Position numbers and translations under genes: made by a program
Shown here: piece after piece, positions 33,899-44,114 of the stretch
Numbering within the stretch: position 1 is the stretch's first letter
Layout of the letters: each line of letters opens with the position of its first letter
The notes under the pieces: generated by a model
What the model saw: the letters and a program-made list of their open reading frames with translations, nothing else
Databases searched by the model: none
What the model was told of the DNA's origin: nothing
From: JAAUTT01 sp038213375
GTDB lineage: Bacteria > Bacteroidota > Bacteroidia > Bacteroidales > JAAUTT01
Length of the DNA stretch: 64,000 bases
NCBI GenBank assembly: GCA_038213375.1
Contig: JBBQTB010000020.1
Span: 1-64,000, forward strand
Direction: 5' to 3'

Positions 33899-34939
33899 AT
33901 GAATTTTCGAATACTACTTCTTACGATAATTTCACTATTTATAAATTGCCTTCCTATTTGCACAGCTCAATCGCGAGGCGATATTCGGGTAATGTTTTAT
34001 AACACAGAAAACACCTTCGATACCGAAGATGATCCGGCCACTTCCGACGATGATTTTACTCCCACTGGAAAACAGCATTGGACAATAAAAAAATACAATC
34101 AAAAACTCAATCATCTATACCAAGCCATCGCTGCCGTTGGTACGTGGCAGCCTCCCGAAATAATCGGGTTATGCGAAGTTGAAAACCGAAAAGTGGTTTA
34201 CGATCTTCTTTACCAAACTCCACTTTCAAAATACCGGTATAGCATAGTTCATTTCGATTCTCCCGATTTGAGGGGCATTGATGTTGCGCTTCTTTATCGC
34301 TCCGACAAAGCAAAAGTTTTAAATCAGCGCCCTGTTCACGTGCAGTTTATCGACAACCCTCAAAAAAAAACACGTGATATACTATTTGTGCAATTACAAA
34401 TGACAACTGGAGATACAATTTGTATTTTTGTAAATCACTGGCCTTCGCGCCGGGGTGGTGAATTGGAAAGTGAGTCGTCACGAATCGAGGTCGCCGCCAT
34501 TCTAAGGCATAGTGTTGATTCTCTCTTCCGTTTGAATTCTATGATGAAAATTATTGTTATGGGTGACTTTAACGATGATCCAACCAATTTTAGTATCGCG
34601 CACACATTAAATGCAATAACTGATACTACTACTCCTTCCGGAAACCAATTGTACAATCTCTTTTTTAATCTAATGCGAACATCTAAAACTGGTACACATT
34701 ACTTTCAAGGGCATTGGCAGGTAATCGACCAAATTATCGTTTCTGGAGGTTTGCTAATTCCATTAGGTGGGTTATGTGTTAACCCTGAAAATGCTCATAT
34801 CTGTGCAGAAGATTTTTTATTACAGACCGACAAACGAAATATCGGGCGTAAACCATTCCCAACATATTCAGGCCCAAGGTATATTGGCGGATATAGCGAT
34901 CATCTGCCTGTTTATTTAGATCTTTTTTTGAAAAGATAA
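33899..34939 (+). CDS. Secreted endonuclease/exonuclease/phosphatase family protein
   Basis: The 346-residue protein has a signal peptide ending TAQS near residue 25. Family motifs: MFYNTENTFD (N-terminal Asn), GLCEVENRKVV (catalytic Glu), IFVNHWPSRRGG (His), VIMGDFNDDPTN (Asp-x-Asn) and GGYSDHLPVYLDL (Asp-His). All the metal and catalytic residues of the DNase I/synaptojanin-type fold are present, so it should be an active phosphodiesterase acting outside the cytoplasm on DNA or phosphoesters. It is grouped with the preceding lipoprotein gene. Confidence 0.92.
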   Translation: MNFRILLLTIISLFINCLPICTAQSRGDIRVMFYNTENTFDTEDDPATSDDDFTPTGKQHWTIKKYNQKLNHLYQAIAAVGTWQPPEIIGLCEVENRKVVYDLLYQTPLSKYRYSIVHFDSPDLRGIDVALLYRSDKAKVLNQRPVHVQFIDNPQKKTRDILFVQLQMTTGDTICIFVNHWPSRRGGELESESSRIEVAAILRHSVDSLFRLNSMMKIIVMGDFNDDPTNFSIAHTLNAITDTTTPSGNQLYNLFFNLMRTSKTGTHYFQGHWQVIDQIIVSGGLLIPLGGLCVNPENAHICAEDFLLQTDKRNIGRKPFPTYSGPRYIGGYSDHLPVYLDLFLKR

Positions 34940-34992
34940 TCTTTATAATAAATGTCCTTTTTATTCACGCTGGTATTTTCCATTTTTGTATC

Positions 34993-37872
34993 ATGGAAAA
35001 AAAGTTTATTCTCGCTCTGTCTGAACATCGCGTTGTTGGCTATGTGTTTCACCCATATATAGCTGAATTACAAGGCAAATCAGATTATTTTACCTTGGTG
35101 GAACGACTCACAAACGACGATATCCGCAAACGTGCTTCAGAATTCTCTGATGATCAAAAAAAAATAGTTAAACTGATTGAAGAATATAGCGATACCGATC
35201 TGGTTCGTGCCTTTTCAAAAAAAAAAATCAATAATCAGGAATTTATCACCGGGATATCGAGTGAAATGCTTTTGAACCATATTCGACCTTACATTGAAAA
35301 ACGGTTATTACGAATCATCGAAATACTTCGAACATCATCAATAGAAGTATATTTTAAAGACTCTCCAAAACAGGTATACTGTTCCGAAAAAATTGAAATT
35401 GAAAAAGTTTCAGCTGAAGCAATATTTAACTTTATCCTTAATGAGGCTGAATTTAAATATTTTCTTTCCATCAGTCACAAGAACCAGGAGATGAAACTTA
35501 CCAACAAGCCAGGCCTTATTCTGGTAAATGAGCCTTGCCATCTCGTGATAAATAACCGTTTACTTGTATTTAATGACATTGACGGGAAAAAATTAAATCC
35601 TTTTTTTCGAAACGAATTTATCAATGTTCCAAAAGCACGCGAAAAAGAATACCTCGAAAAGTTTGTACTGAATGCCATTAAAAAATTTCGTGTTAATTGT
35701 TCTGGTTTTCAAATAATAAATGAATCTCCAATCCCAATCCCCCAACTTTCGCTGGAAGGTGACTTACGATACAATCCGGTATTAAACTTGACTTTCGACT
35801 ATGGTAATAGTAAAATATTTCGTGCCGGTGAACCTTTTGCCGTTACAGTAACCTTGCATTTGGAAGATAACAAGTATGTATTTTACAAAACTTCGCGTGA
35901 TATTGCTTTTGAAAACTACACGATTGATTTATTAAAATCGCTGGGGTTAAAAAACGATGGCTCATCATTTTTTCGGTTAGAATGCGATGCCAACGAATCT
36001 ATCGACATCATGACATTCGATATGGTGAATTGGCTAAACACTTACCAAACAGAATTAAAACAACACAAATTTTTTCTAATCCAAATTTTTTACCCCAAAC
36101 AATATTACATAAGTGCCATCGATCTAAAAATGTCGTTTGGGAAAAAGGAGGATTGGTTCGATGTATACTCATCAGTTGTTCTGGGCGAATACAGCATTCC
36201 ATTTGTACGTTTCCGGAGACATATTTTAAATGGCAACAGAGAGTATATACTTCCCAATGGAGAAATTGCAATTCTTCCAAAGGAATGGTTTGCCAAATAT
36301 TCTGATATGTTCTATTTTAGCAAAATTAATGACGATCATTTTACATTTCAAAATATTCACTACCAAGAGCTTCATGAAATATTCTTGAGTTTTTCTAAAG
36401 AATACACACATTCCATTTTGGATTTATTCGAATCATCAAAAACTCGTGAAAATCCGATTCTTCCCGAGATAAATGCAAACCTTCGACCTTATCAACAAGA
36501 AGGCTATTATTGGATGTATTGGCTCAATCAAAACCATATGGGAGCCTGTTTGGCCGATGATATGGGCTTGGGTAAAACATTGCAAACGCTGGTATTGCTT
36601 AAAAAATTAATAGAATCACTCGTCTCATCAAATAAAATTGTACCTGCCACTCTAATTGTGCTGCCGGCCTCATTGGTGCACAATTGGTACAACGAAATTC
36701 AAAAATTCACTCCCAGCCTAAAAGTTTTGAAATATATTGGTTCCGGACGCTCGGTCGAAATATCAGATTTGGGCAATTACAATATAGTTCTTACGACCTA
36801 TGGAGTTGTTCGCAACGAATTTAACCTTCTAAAAGATTACCCGTTTTTCTATATCATTCTCGACGAAAGCCAAACTATTAAAAACCCTGAATCAAAAATT
36901 TTTCAGGCGGTTACGGAACTAAACTCACAATATAGGCTGGTGCTTACCGGAACGCCCATTGAGAACTCGTTAACCGACCTTTGGTCACAAATTGAATTTA
37001 TCAATCCGGGATTGTTGGGTGACCTTCATTTTTTTCGACAGTATTTTGCCTATCCAATTGAAAAGGAAAATGATGAAAAAAAACAGGAAAAACTAAAACG
37101 GTTGATTCAGCCATTTATTCTCCGACGAACAAAACAGGAAGTAGCACCCGATTTACCCGCTCTTACGGAACAATTGCTATTTTGCACGATGAGTGAAAAT
37201 CAAAAAGCATTTTATGAAGAAGAAAAGTCGAAAGTGCGAAACGAAATCCTAAGTTCGTTTGATCACAATGGCGTTGAAAAATCAAGCATCATGGTATTAA
37301 ACGCACTAACCAGAATGCGACAGATTGCTAACCACCCGGTAATGGTCGATAAATCTTATTTAGCCGATTCGGGAAAGTTTGAAGAAATAACCTCAAGTCT
37401 CGAAAATATGTTCTTTGAAGATCATAAAGTACTTATTTTCTCATCATTTGTGAAGCATCTGGAACTTTTTAAGGATTTTTTCGAAGCCAAAGGCTGGCAA
37501 TATTCCATGCTTACCGGCCAAACCAGAAATAGAGAAGAGGTGGTAAACGATTTTCAGACAAAGCCCGAAAATAAATTTTTTCTCATCTCATTGAAAGCAG
37601 GAGGTGTAGGACTTAATTTAACTGCTGCGGAATATGTATTTATCATTGATCCATGGTGGAATCCGGCTGCTGAAATGCAGGCAATTAATCGTGCTCATCG
37701 CATCGGACAAATCAACAAGGTATTTGTGTACAGGTTTATCTCTGCCGAAAGCATCGAGGAAAAAATCATTAAACTTCAGGAAAAAAAATCAGAACTGGCT
37801 GAAATATTTATCAATAATAACAATCCGTTCAAATCACTTTCGAAGGAAGATATTATGGAACTGTTTGAATAA
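34993..37872 (+). CDS. SNF2-family DNA-dependent ATPase/helicase
   Basis: The 959-residue protein has a long N-terminal region of unknown fold (1 to about 490), then the SNF2 motor: DDMGLGKTLQ with Walker A GLGKT at 525-529, ILDESQTIKNP as motif II (DESQ), TGTPIENS (motif III), and in the second lobe LISLKAGGVGLNLTAA and INRAHRIGQ (motifs V and VI). These ATPases remodel protein-DNA complexes such as RNA polymerase (RapA type). No nuclease domain or defence partner was found nearby. A larger paralogue is encoded at 47 kb. Confidence 0.92.
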   Translation: MEKKFILALSEHRVVGYVFHPYIAELQGKSDYFTLVERLTNDDIRKRASEFSDDQKKIVKLIEEYSDTDLVRAFSKKKINNQEFITGISSEMLLNHIRPYIEKRLLRIIEILRTSSIEVYFKDSPKQVYCSEKIEIEKVSAEAIFNFILNEAEFKYFLSISHKNQEMKLTNKPGLILVNEPCHLVINNRLLVFNDIDGKKLNPFFRNEFINVPKAREKEYLEKFVLNAIKKFRVNCSGFQIINESPIPIPQLSLEGDLRYNPVLNLTFDYGNSKIFRAGEPFAVTVTLHLEDNKYVFYKTSRDIAFENYTIDLLKSLGLKNDGSSFFRLECDANESIDIMTFDMVNWLNTYQTELKQHKFFLIQIFYPKQYYISAIDLKMSFGKKEDWFDVYSSVVLGEYSIPFVRFRRHILNGNREYILPNGEIAILPKEWFAKYSDMFYFSKINDDHFTFQNIHYQELHEIFLSFSKEYTHSILDLFESSKTRENPILPEINANLRPYQQEGYYWMYWLNQNHMGACLADDMGLGKTLQTLVLLKKLIESLVSSNKIVPATLIVLPASLVHNWYNEIQKFTPSLKVLKYIGSGRSVEISDLGNYNIVLTTYGVVRNEFNLLKDYPFFYIILDESQTIKNPESKIFQAVTELNSQYRLVLTGTPIENSLTDLWSQIEFINPGLLGDLHFFRQYFAYPIEKENDEKKQEKLKRLIQPFILRRTKQEVAPDLPALTEQLLFCTMSENQKAFYEEEKSKVRNEILSSFDHNGVEKSSIMVLNALTRMRQIANHPVMVDKSYLADSGKFEEITSSLENMFFEDHKVLIFSSFVKHLELFKDFFEAKGWQYSMLTGQTRNREEVVNDFQTKPENKFFLISLKAGGVGLNLTAAEYVFIIDPWWNPAAEMQAINRAHRIGQINKVFVYRFISAESIEEKIIKLQEKKSELAEIFINNNNPFKSLSKEDIMELFE

Positions 37873-37904
37873 CTCTAGTTCGACTTAGGCCGTTTATATC
37901 TTCC

Positions 37905-37920
37905 AAGGCTGCGCCTTTTT
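37905..37920 (+). terminator. Weak terminator after the SNF2 gene
   Basis: AAGGC-TGC-GCCTT followed by TTT lies about 30 bases past the stop. The stem is only five pairs, so support is modest. Confidence 0.4.
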
Positions 37921-37990
37921 CTGGTGTTGTGCATCGTAAAATGCACAGATTCTAAGCTCATTAATCCAAGCACAAGCCTGATATGATATA

Positions 37991-38017
37991 TTCGACTGAG
38001 GTACAACCTCAGCCGAA
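37991..38017. repeat. Extragenic palindrome
   Basis: TTCGaCTGAGGT and ACCTCAGcCGAA pair over twelve bases with one mismatch around an ACA loop. It sits between convergent genes and is followed by a single CCAGTAA heptanucleotide unit just before the nucleotidyltransferase stop. It may help end transcription from either side. Confidence 0.55.
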
Positions 38018-38039
38018 CGTGTAACCAGTAACAAAAAAC

Positions 38040-39440
38040 TCACTTCAGCCCCAGTTCCTTTGCCTTTTCTAACATAAATTGATACGCGGCATTATATTCG
38101 TTAGGAATTATGCCATCAAGGATAGCATCCTTTATAGCATTTTTAATGATACCTACCTCTCTTGATGGTTTTATATTCAAAATTTTAATGATGTCGTCTC
38201 CTGTAACAGGCGGCTGAAAACAACGGATAGCATCCCGTTCCTCTAGATCTTTTATTTTCTGCCTCACCAACTCGAAGTTTGCAAGGTATTTTTTTACTTT
38301 TTCAGGTATTCCTGAGGTAATATCAGCCTCGCAAAGCGTCATTAAATCATCAATATCCTCCCCGGCATCGAACATTAACCGACGAACGGCCGAGTCAGTT
38401 ACAACCTCCTGAGAAAGCACGATGGGCCTTAAATGCAGAAGAACCAGCTTCTGAACATATTTCATCTTTTCGTTTAGTGGCAATTTCAATTCACGGAAAA
38501 TATCGGGAATCATTTTTGCCCCCGAAAATTCGTGCCCATGGAATGTCCAACCTTGCTGAGGAAAATATTGCTTGGTTAAAGGTTTGGCAATATCATGCAA
38601 TAAAGCCGCCCACCTAAGCCATAAATTATTGGTATTTTTGCTGATATTATCCAAAACCTTAAGACTATGAATAAAATTGTCCTTATGACCTTGGCCATTC
38701 TTCACCTCAACTCCTTTCAGTTCCGATAATATTGGAAAGATGACTTTCAATAAACCACTTTGATCTAAAAGATAAAAACCAATGGATGGCTTTTTCGAAA
38801 GGAGTATTTTATTTAGTTCGTCGGCAATACGCTCCCTGGATACAATTTCAATTCGTGCTTTGTTTTTTGTTATAGAATCAAAAGTTTGCTCTTCAATGGT
38901 ATACCCAAGCTGTGTGGCAAAACGAATAGCCCGGATCATCCGTAAAGGATCGTCCGAAAATGTTTTATCAGGATCGGCTGGGGTTCGTATTAACTTTTTC
39001 TTAATGTCATCCAGCCCTCCAAATGGGTCGATGAGCTCACCAAAATTATTTTCGCTTAATCCAAATGCAAGAGCATTAATTGTAAAGTCTCTGCGAATCT
39101 GATCGTCATCCAGTGTGCCATCTTCAACAATTGGTTTTCGTGAACTTCGGCGATAGGATTCTTTTCTGGCACCAACAAACTCAATATCCAGATCCTCATA
39201 TTTAAGCATCGCCGTTCCAAAATTCCTGAAAACAGTAACCCTTACATCTCTGCCAATTTTAGCGGCTACCTGTTCAGCAAACCGAATTCCGTTTCCAACA
39301 ACCACGATATCAATATCATTTGAAGGACGATTAATTATTGCATCCCTTACATATCCTCCAATAACGTATACTTCAAGTTTTTCGGAAGCAGCCACTTCGG
39401 CAAGAATAGCAAAAACAGGATGCTTAAGACATTTGTGCAT
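38040..39440 (-). CDS. CCA tRNA nucleotidyltransferase / poly(A) polymerase family with HD domain
   Basis: The 466-residue protein starts at the ATG at 39440-39438; a TTG five codons earlier is in frame but the protein family begins near MHKCLKHPVF. GGYVRDAI is at about residues 28-35 and DIDIV at about 42-46, the nucleotidyltransferase pocket. RRDFTINALAF (the class II RRDFTxNA signature) and DDPLRMIRAIRFA follow. An HD domain (LLHDIAKPL with His-Asp) lies in the C-terminal half. It adds CCA to tRNA 3' ends. Full length for the family. Confidence 0.93.
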   Translation of the reverse strand: MHKCLKHPVFAILAEVAASEKLEVYVIGGYVRDAIINRPSNDIDIVVVGNGIRFAEQVAAKIGRDVRVTVFRNFGTAMLKYEDLDIEFVGARKESYRRSSRKPIVEDGTLDDDQIRRDFTINALAFGLSENNFGELIDPFGGLDDIKKKLIRTPADPDKTFSDDPLRMIRAIRFATQLGYTIEEQTFDSITKNKARIEIVSRERIADELNKILLSKKPSIGFYLLDQSGLLKVIFPILSELKGVEVKNGQGHKDNFIHSLKVLDNISKNTNNLWLRWAALLHDIAKPLTKQYFPQQGWTFHGHEFSGAKMIPDIFRELKLPLNEKMKYVQKLVLLHLRPIVLSQEVVTDSAVRRLMFDAGEDIDDLMTLCEADITSGIPEKVKKYLANFELVRQKIKDLEERDAIRCFQPPVTGDDIIKILNIKPSREVGIIKNAIKDAILDGIIPNEYNAAYQFMLEKAKELGLK

Positions 39441-39607
39441 TTCCAATATAAACAATTTTCAAAAAACGTGGCAAAATTACAATTTAAATTGTTTAATAAG
39501 CAATCACTTTTAAATTTGAGATCAAAGATTATATTGTATTCTCATATTTACATATGTTGTTTTATACATATATTAATTGTATTTTTGTACCTAAAAAATT
39601 GTAAGCA

Positions 39608-39964
39608 ATGATTGAACATTTAACAGCAGAGACATTTAAAAACAAAATATTCAATTACGAAATCAGTAAAGAATGGAAATTCGAAGGGAATTTACCTGCT
39701 TTAATCGACTTTTATGCCGATTGGTGTGGTCCATGCAAAATGGTTGCGCCTCTTCTTGAAGAACTTTCGTTAGAATATCAGGGAAAGCTCACCATTTATA
39801 AGGTAAACACAGAACAAGAACGAGAACTGGCATCTGTGTTTGGGGTACAAAGCATTCCATCGTTGCTATTTATTCCAACGGAAGGTCAACCGCAAATGGC
39901 GATGGGAGCATTACCCAAAGAATCATTCAAACAAGCGTTTAAAGAGGTATTGAATGTTGAATGA
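39608..39964 (+). CDS. Thioredoxin
   Basis: The 118-residue protein carries the classical WCGPCKMVAP active site (Cys40 and Cys43) in a thioredoxin fold, with the cis-proline loop at SIPSLLF. There is no signal peptide, so it works in the cytoplasm as a general disulfide reductase. An extra 20-residue N-terminal segment before the fold is common in Bacteroidota thioredoxins. No reductase gene is adjacent. I leave the symbol empty because several thioredoxins are likely in the genome. Confidence 0.93.
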   Translation: MIEHLTAETFKNKIFNYEISKEWKFEGNLPALIDFYADWCGPCKMVAPLLEELSLEYQGKLTIYKVNTEQERELASVFGVQSIPSLLFIPTEGQPQMAMGALPKESFKQAFKEVLNVE

Positions 39965-39991
39965 TCTGTTAGAAATCAACGAGTTTACTGG

Positions 39992-40297
39992 TTATACAAT
40001 AACAACAGAATTCTCGCTATGAAATTGGTTTGGAATCTGTTTATCAGCTTCTTTTTCAATCAGCCATCCAGAGCCGTCAACAAGATATTTGAACTCATAT
40101 TCCTGTCCTTTTTTGAGGTCAACAGATATGGTATAATCACCCCCTTTGAGTTTTTTCATAGGAAGACTTTCAATATCCCAATCATTAAAATCACCTGCCA
40201 GATTGACTTTATTGGCTGCACTTACAATGTCTTTAGCCAATATAAAGGTTACTTTACATACTGACTTTTTTTCGAAATACTGTTTTTTTAAGCTCAT
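39992..40297 (-). CDS. CBM48 / isoamylase early-set domain protein
   Basis: The 101-residue protein is one glycogen-binding type domain: VNLAGDFNDWDIESLPMKKL, then GGDYTISVDLKKGQEYEFKY, the pattern of the AMPK beta and branching enzyme N-terminal modules. No catalytic domain is attached. Such free-standing domains occur in many Bacteroidota next to small stress-type genes, and their ligand is presumed to be a glucan. It is convergent with the thioredoxin gene. Confidence 0.88.
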   Translation of the reverse strand: MSLKKQYFEKKSVCKVTFILAKDIVSAANKVNLAGDFNDWDIESLPMKKLKGGDYTISVDLKKGQEYEFKYLVDGSGWLIEKEADKQIPNQFHSENSVVIV

Positions 40298-40339
40298 AAT
40301 TTAATGTTTTAGATAATTTATTTTTCTAAAATGTTGATT

Positions 40340-40531
40340 TTATGCTTTTACAACACAAAACACTTCATTAATAATATCTGAATGCGTATTTCCAAATTCA
40401 AGCATTACCCAATATCTAAGTTTTTCAATATCGGGAGAGCTTAACCACTTTACCGACTTAATTAATTCTTTTTTAAACAAGTTAGCATCTTTGCAAACTT
40501 CTTGAAGGACAAATTTCTGTAATTCCAACAT
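40340..40531 (-). CDS. Small hypothetical protein
   Basis: This 63-residue frame encodes a helix-rich, evenly charged protein (LELQKFVLQEVCKDANLF, ELIKSVKWLSSPDIEKLRYW). No known domain was recognised. It lies 43 bases upstream of the CBM48 gene on the same strand and could share its transcript. Codon use and placement look real, but function is unknown. Confidence 0.6.
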   Translation of the reverse strand: MLELQKFVLQEVCKDANLFKKELIKSVKWLSSPDIEKLRYWVMLEFGNTHSDIINEVFCVVKA

Positions 40532-40971
40532 TGATTTAATTTTTAATAAAAGGCAACTGTTTGGATTATCTACTCAAATAAAACCACTTAATCAAAACAG
40601 CCTTATAAAGTTTGAGCAAACAGAATGCCAATATTTAAAACAAAAGTTAGAATTTATTCTATTTACAATGATTATCTGCCTATTAAATCATATGTTAAAA
40701 TAAGTTAATAATACAATCCTTTGACAAATTGTCAATAAAAGATAAACATGACAGGTTAAATTGATATAAATTTGGGGTTGTCAGTAAAACTATCTAGATA
40801 ATTGTAATACAATACTATAGAAATGTGAAACAACATCCCGAAATGGGAAAAATTGAATTTTGGAGTATTTTGTCGGTCGAAAATATAGCGAATTTTACTT
40901 TGACACTTTAGAAAAACTAACCTGTTTTACCTTGAATCTCAAGGGAAACAGGTTACTTTTTCAGCTTTTCA
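40532..40971. other. 440-base intergenic region
   Basis: No gene is seen. It holds a 15-base palindrome TTGACAA-A-TTGTCAA (40721-40735), a candidate operator for the small minus-strand genes, and near its right end a strong hairpin (40919-40954) that ends the next gene. Confidence 0.5.
40919..40954 (-). terminator. Rho-independent terminator of the 761-residue envelope protein gene
   Basis: On the minus strand AACCTGTTT and AAACAGGTT pair with a further CCTTGA/TCAAGG inner stem, followed by AGTTTTTCT. It lies 17 bases past the stop. A diverged copy of the same stretch appears at 44635-44707. Confidence 0.75.
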
Positions 40972-43257
40972 CTAAAAGCGAATTCCGATGCCCGGGCTAA
41001 GCATAAGAAAAGGGATGGCATCCTGGAACTTATAACCAAAACCAAAATGGATTGGCATACTAAATACTCGTCCGGGTTTAATGGGATAGAGACTACCAAG
41101 AAAAACCACCGCTAAGTCTCGTCGTGCCGATTGATTAAAATTAAAGGTATTTATGGCAAGAAAACCTGCACCAAGTTTATAAGGTTTCATGCGTCCAACC
41201 TTCTCGGCATCAGGGAAACTAAATTGTGCTATCAACGCGAGACTAATGCCTCCAATGTCATCGGTAAATGTCGCTTTTTTAGGTTTTACAGGATCCTGAA
41301 ATACTGGTTTTGCCCCAACCGGGTTTGCAGTCCACTGCTCTAGCTGCTTTAAATAAGCCCCGTGTTCGGTTGGATAGTTGGACATTTGTTCATCATATAT
41401 GGCAAATGCTGCTCTTTCGGAATTAGTTTTCCCTAAGTTTTGAATCAGTAAACCTGCCGGAAAGGAAACGTCAATATCAAACACCACCATTCTTTGCAAC
41501 ACAATGTCAACCTGCTTGGTAAATCCACCATCAGAATATTTATCACCCTGATGTTTAAATTCCATCTGTATCTGAGAAAAATCCTCCATATCGAAGGTTT
41601 TATTTCCTAATATTGTATTTAAGCTGATATTCGAATTGGTGCATGCTTTATCTTTATAATATGCAGCTCGAGGAGAATTATCGCCCGGACAAATAACAAG
41701 ATTTTTAATTGATTTCATTTCAATTAACTCTCCTCTTTTACCCAAAATTTTCACTTCAACATCGAGGTACTGTTTGCCAAACAATTTGTTATCCGAATCG
41801 ATCTTAATATTATCAAACCCAATGGTAATGTCTTTAATAGTACTTCGTTGAATTACTGTTGGATTTAGATTGGACAGAACACGTTTTCCACTTCCATAAT
41901 TCAACATAACAAAGTCCAAATTACGGGGTGTTTGATATTCTTTTATTTTCAAAGTGAATCCGGTAGGGGTAACATTATTGAAAAGAGTAACTTGTTTTTT
42001 GTTGATACCCATCGGAACCTTTAGCTTAAAATAGCAAAGGTTTTCATTACGGATAAGTGTATCGGAAGTAATATCAATCACATCTTCCCAATGGAATTTA
42101 GCTTTGTGCAATCCTTCCCCCTCAAGTTTAACATCCACTGTTTCGCCCGGATAAACTGAAAGATTTTGAGTCCAATCCTGTCCTTCATGCATTACCTGAA
42201 GACTAGTAATATTAGTTTTAGGAGTAAAGCTGATGTTGGTAATAAACTTGGTATCGTCTCCATCTTTGATATATAGATACCCTTCGGTTTGACGATGAAG
42301 GTTAAAAGGTCGTAAAATACACAAAATCTTATCGTTTGCAAGATAATTTTTTGTAAATAATTCAGCAATCATAGCTCCTCCTGGTTGTTCCTGATTTTCT
42401 ATTCGATAAGTCTTACCAATCAATAATTGTCTATGATTGTCCAATTGAACCAGGATGCCTGTCTTTCGGGCATCCTCGTCATAGGTAATGTCCTTTTTAT
42501 CAAGATTCAAAAAAAATATGCGACTGTTTTTTACACGAAATGATTGTTCTAAAACCGGCAGATCATAAGCCAATTCCTTCTTTTCATTTAAAAAAGGGGA
42601 AATTGTTTGAAATTTAATTTTAACCAAACGTGCACCAAGTGCGCTGGGGAATAAATGAATCCTGAGTTGCCCGTTGCTTTCACTAATGCGGTAATTTATA
42701 TCCAATCCTGTTGTCCACTCGCTGGTAAGTTTAATATTGTTTAGGTTATTGGTTACCAGCTCGTAAACTTTTTCCTCACCAATAAATAATTCGTCGCTCG
42801 GAGGAAAAAAGTTAACCGTTGTTTTGGTAAAGGGAAATAGTTTTAGCTCTTCTGCCTGACTTTTATCAGAACCTTCAGTTCGAATGTTGAATGTAAAATT
42901 CAAGAAACTGCTTTTATTGAGATTTAGAAATTTAACCCGTACTTTATAATGGTCATGATTTAGGAAAACAATTGAATCCAATTGCACATAATCTGAGGAT
43001 TTTAATAATTCAACAGAAGTAATTTTGGAATCGAAAGTAGAAAATAAATTAAGCTCACAAACTTCATCTTCCGAATTGAAATAGAAATACAGATAGTTTT
43101 GCCCCTGATATTTAATATGATTTTTTGAATAAGAATACTGTGAGGAATCTACTTTAATTACGATTTCGTTAAATAAACCTCCTAAGGGTTGTTGACCAAA
43201 GGAAGGTAATATTGAAAACACTATTCCAATACATAAAATAATTCCAATTTTTCTCAT
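40972..43257 (-). CDS. Secreted envelope protein of unknown function
   Basis: I start at the ATG at 43257-43255, which gives a signal peptide MRKIGIILCIGIVFSILPSF with a cleavage site near GQQ, and 761 residues; longer frames upstream start outside it. The body appears to be a series of beta-sandwich-like segments with few cysteines. The last 80 residues (LGAGFLAINTFNFNQSARRD, AIPFLMLSPGIGIRF) look like amphipathic outer-membrane strands ending in Phe. I recognise no domain by name. The next gene upstream encodes a small beta-barrel. A strong terminator follows. Confidence 0.75.
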   Translation of the reverse strand: MRKIGIILCIGIVFSILPSFGQQPLGGLFNEIVIKVDSSQYSYSKNHIKYQGQNYLYFYFNSEDEVCELNLFSTFDSKITSVELLKSSDYVQLDSIVFLNHDHYKVRVKFLNLNKSSFLNFTFNIRTEGSDKSQAEELKLFPFTKTTVNFFPPSDELFIGEEKVYELVTNNLNNIKLTSEWTTGLDINYRISESNGQLRIHLFPSALGARLVKIKFQTISPFLNEKKELAYDLPVLEQSFRVKNSRIFFLNLDKKDITYDEDARKTGILVQLDNHRQLLIGKTYRIENQEQPGGAMIAELFTKNYLANDKILCILRPFNLHRQTEGYLYIKDGDDTKFITNISFTPKTNITSLQVMHEGQDWTQNLSVYPGETVDVKLEGEGLHKAKFHWEDVIDITSDTLIRNENLCYFKLKVPMGINKKQVTLFNNVTPTGFTLKIKEYQTPRNLDFVMLNYGSGKRVLSNLNPTVIQRSTIKDITIGFDNIKIDSDNKLFGKQYLDVEVKILGKRGELIEMKSIKNLVICPGDNSPRAAYYKDKACTNSNISLNTILGNKTFDMEDFSQIQMEFKHQGDKYSDGGFTKQVDIVLQRMVVFDIDVSFPAGLLIQNLGKTNSERAAFAIYDEQMSNYPTEHGAYLKQLEQWTANPVGAKPVFQDPVKPKKATFTDDIGGISLALIAQFSFPDAEKVGRMKPYKLGAGFLAINTFNFNQSARRDLAVVFLGSLYPIKPGRVFSMPIHFGFGYKFQDAIPFLMLSPGIGIRF

Positions 43258-43358
43258 ATACAAACTCATTAAATTCGTTGGCACGACAAAAAACATGATA
43301 GTCAAGCAATACCTTATGGGTCAGAGATAATAGGTTAATCAGCCTTTAAAAGGTGATG

Positions 43359-43991
43359 TTATAAGAAAAAACGAATGCCAAGAGCTAATGTAGCTGGTGA
43401 AAAATCGATTTGAAATGAACTGTCGGTAAATTCCTTATTATTAGACTTATTTGAAGTAAAACCAACAAAACCAAAAGTAGCTTCCAGAGCTAATTTACCA
43501 GAAACCAAATATTGAAACCCAGGGCGTACACCCAATTCAAAGTTAGTCATTTTGGATTCGGTTGAAGTAATTGTATTCCCGTATTTATATGCGGAAGTGT
43601 ATTTTCCGAAACCAAAACCAATTGAGCCTTGCCCAAACAAACTAACTTTTTCGCCCATGCTAAAATACATGCGGGCAAAAGGAGTAATGCTAAAAATTGA
43701 TGCTTTTTCAGATAAATGATTGTCCGTAGGATAATCCTTTTCATTACTAGTGTAATAACTCAACCCGCCCCCCAATGAAAACCTGTCGGATAAAAAATAC
43801 TCGATGGACGGGCTTATTAGAAATTGACTTTTAGATGGACCATTTACGGTGGTCGAATTTTGAGTGTTTTTGTGATTACTTAAGGTAAGATTTAAACTTC
43901 CTCCTACAGAGATCATTCCCTGCGATAACTGTGCAAATGTATTGAAACCTACGAAAATTAATATAATTGCGACTACGCTTATTTTCTTCAT
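43359..43991 (-). CDS. Outer-membrane beta-barrel protein
   Basis: The 210-residue protein has a signal peptide (MKKISVVAIILIFVGFNTFA) and alternating amphipathic strands (GMISVGGSLNLTLS, FSLGGGLSYYTS, KLALEATFGFVGF), ending LALGIRFFL with a C-terminal aromatic and leucine, as in OmpA/OmpX-type eight-stranded barrels. Role unknown. It lies 101 bases upstream of the 761-residue envelope gene on the same strand. Confidence 0.85.
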   Translation of the reverse strand: MKKISVVAIILIFVGFNTFAQLSQGMISVGGSLNLTLSNHKNTQNSTTVNGPSKSQFLISPSIEYFLSDRFSLGGGLSYYTSNEKDYPTDNHLSEKASIFSITPFARMYFSMGEKVSLFGQGSIGFGFGKYTSAYKYGNTITSTESKMTNFELGVRPGFQYLVSGKLALEATFGFVGFTSNKSNNKEFTDSSFQIDFSPATLALGIRFFL

Positions 43992-44114
43992 AAAAAAATT
44001 ATTTTATTAAATAAAAATTTCAAAGACTGATTAACCTTGGCCTCATACGTGAATAACGCAACAATAGTTCCTTTATTACATTAAAAAATATGATGGATTA
44101 CGAAAACTGGTAAG

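Noticed and set aside
34993..37872. SNF2 helicase as part of a defence island
   Set aside because: Neighbours are housekeeping or envelope genes and no methylase, nuclease or phospholipase partner is present.
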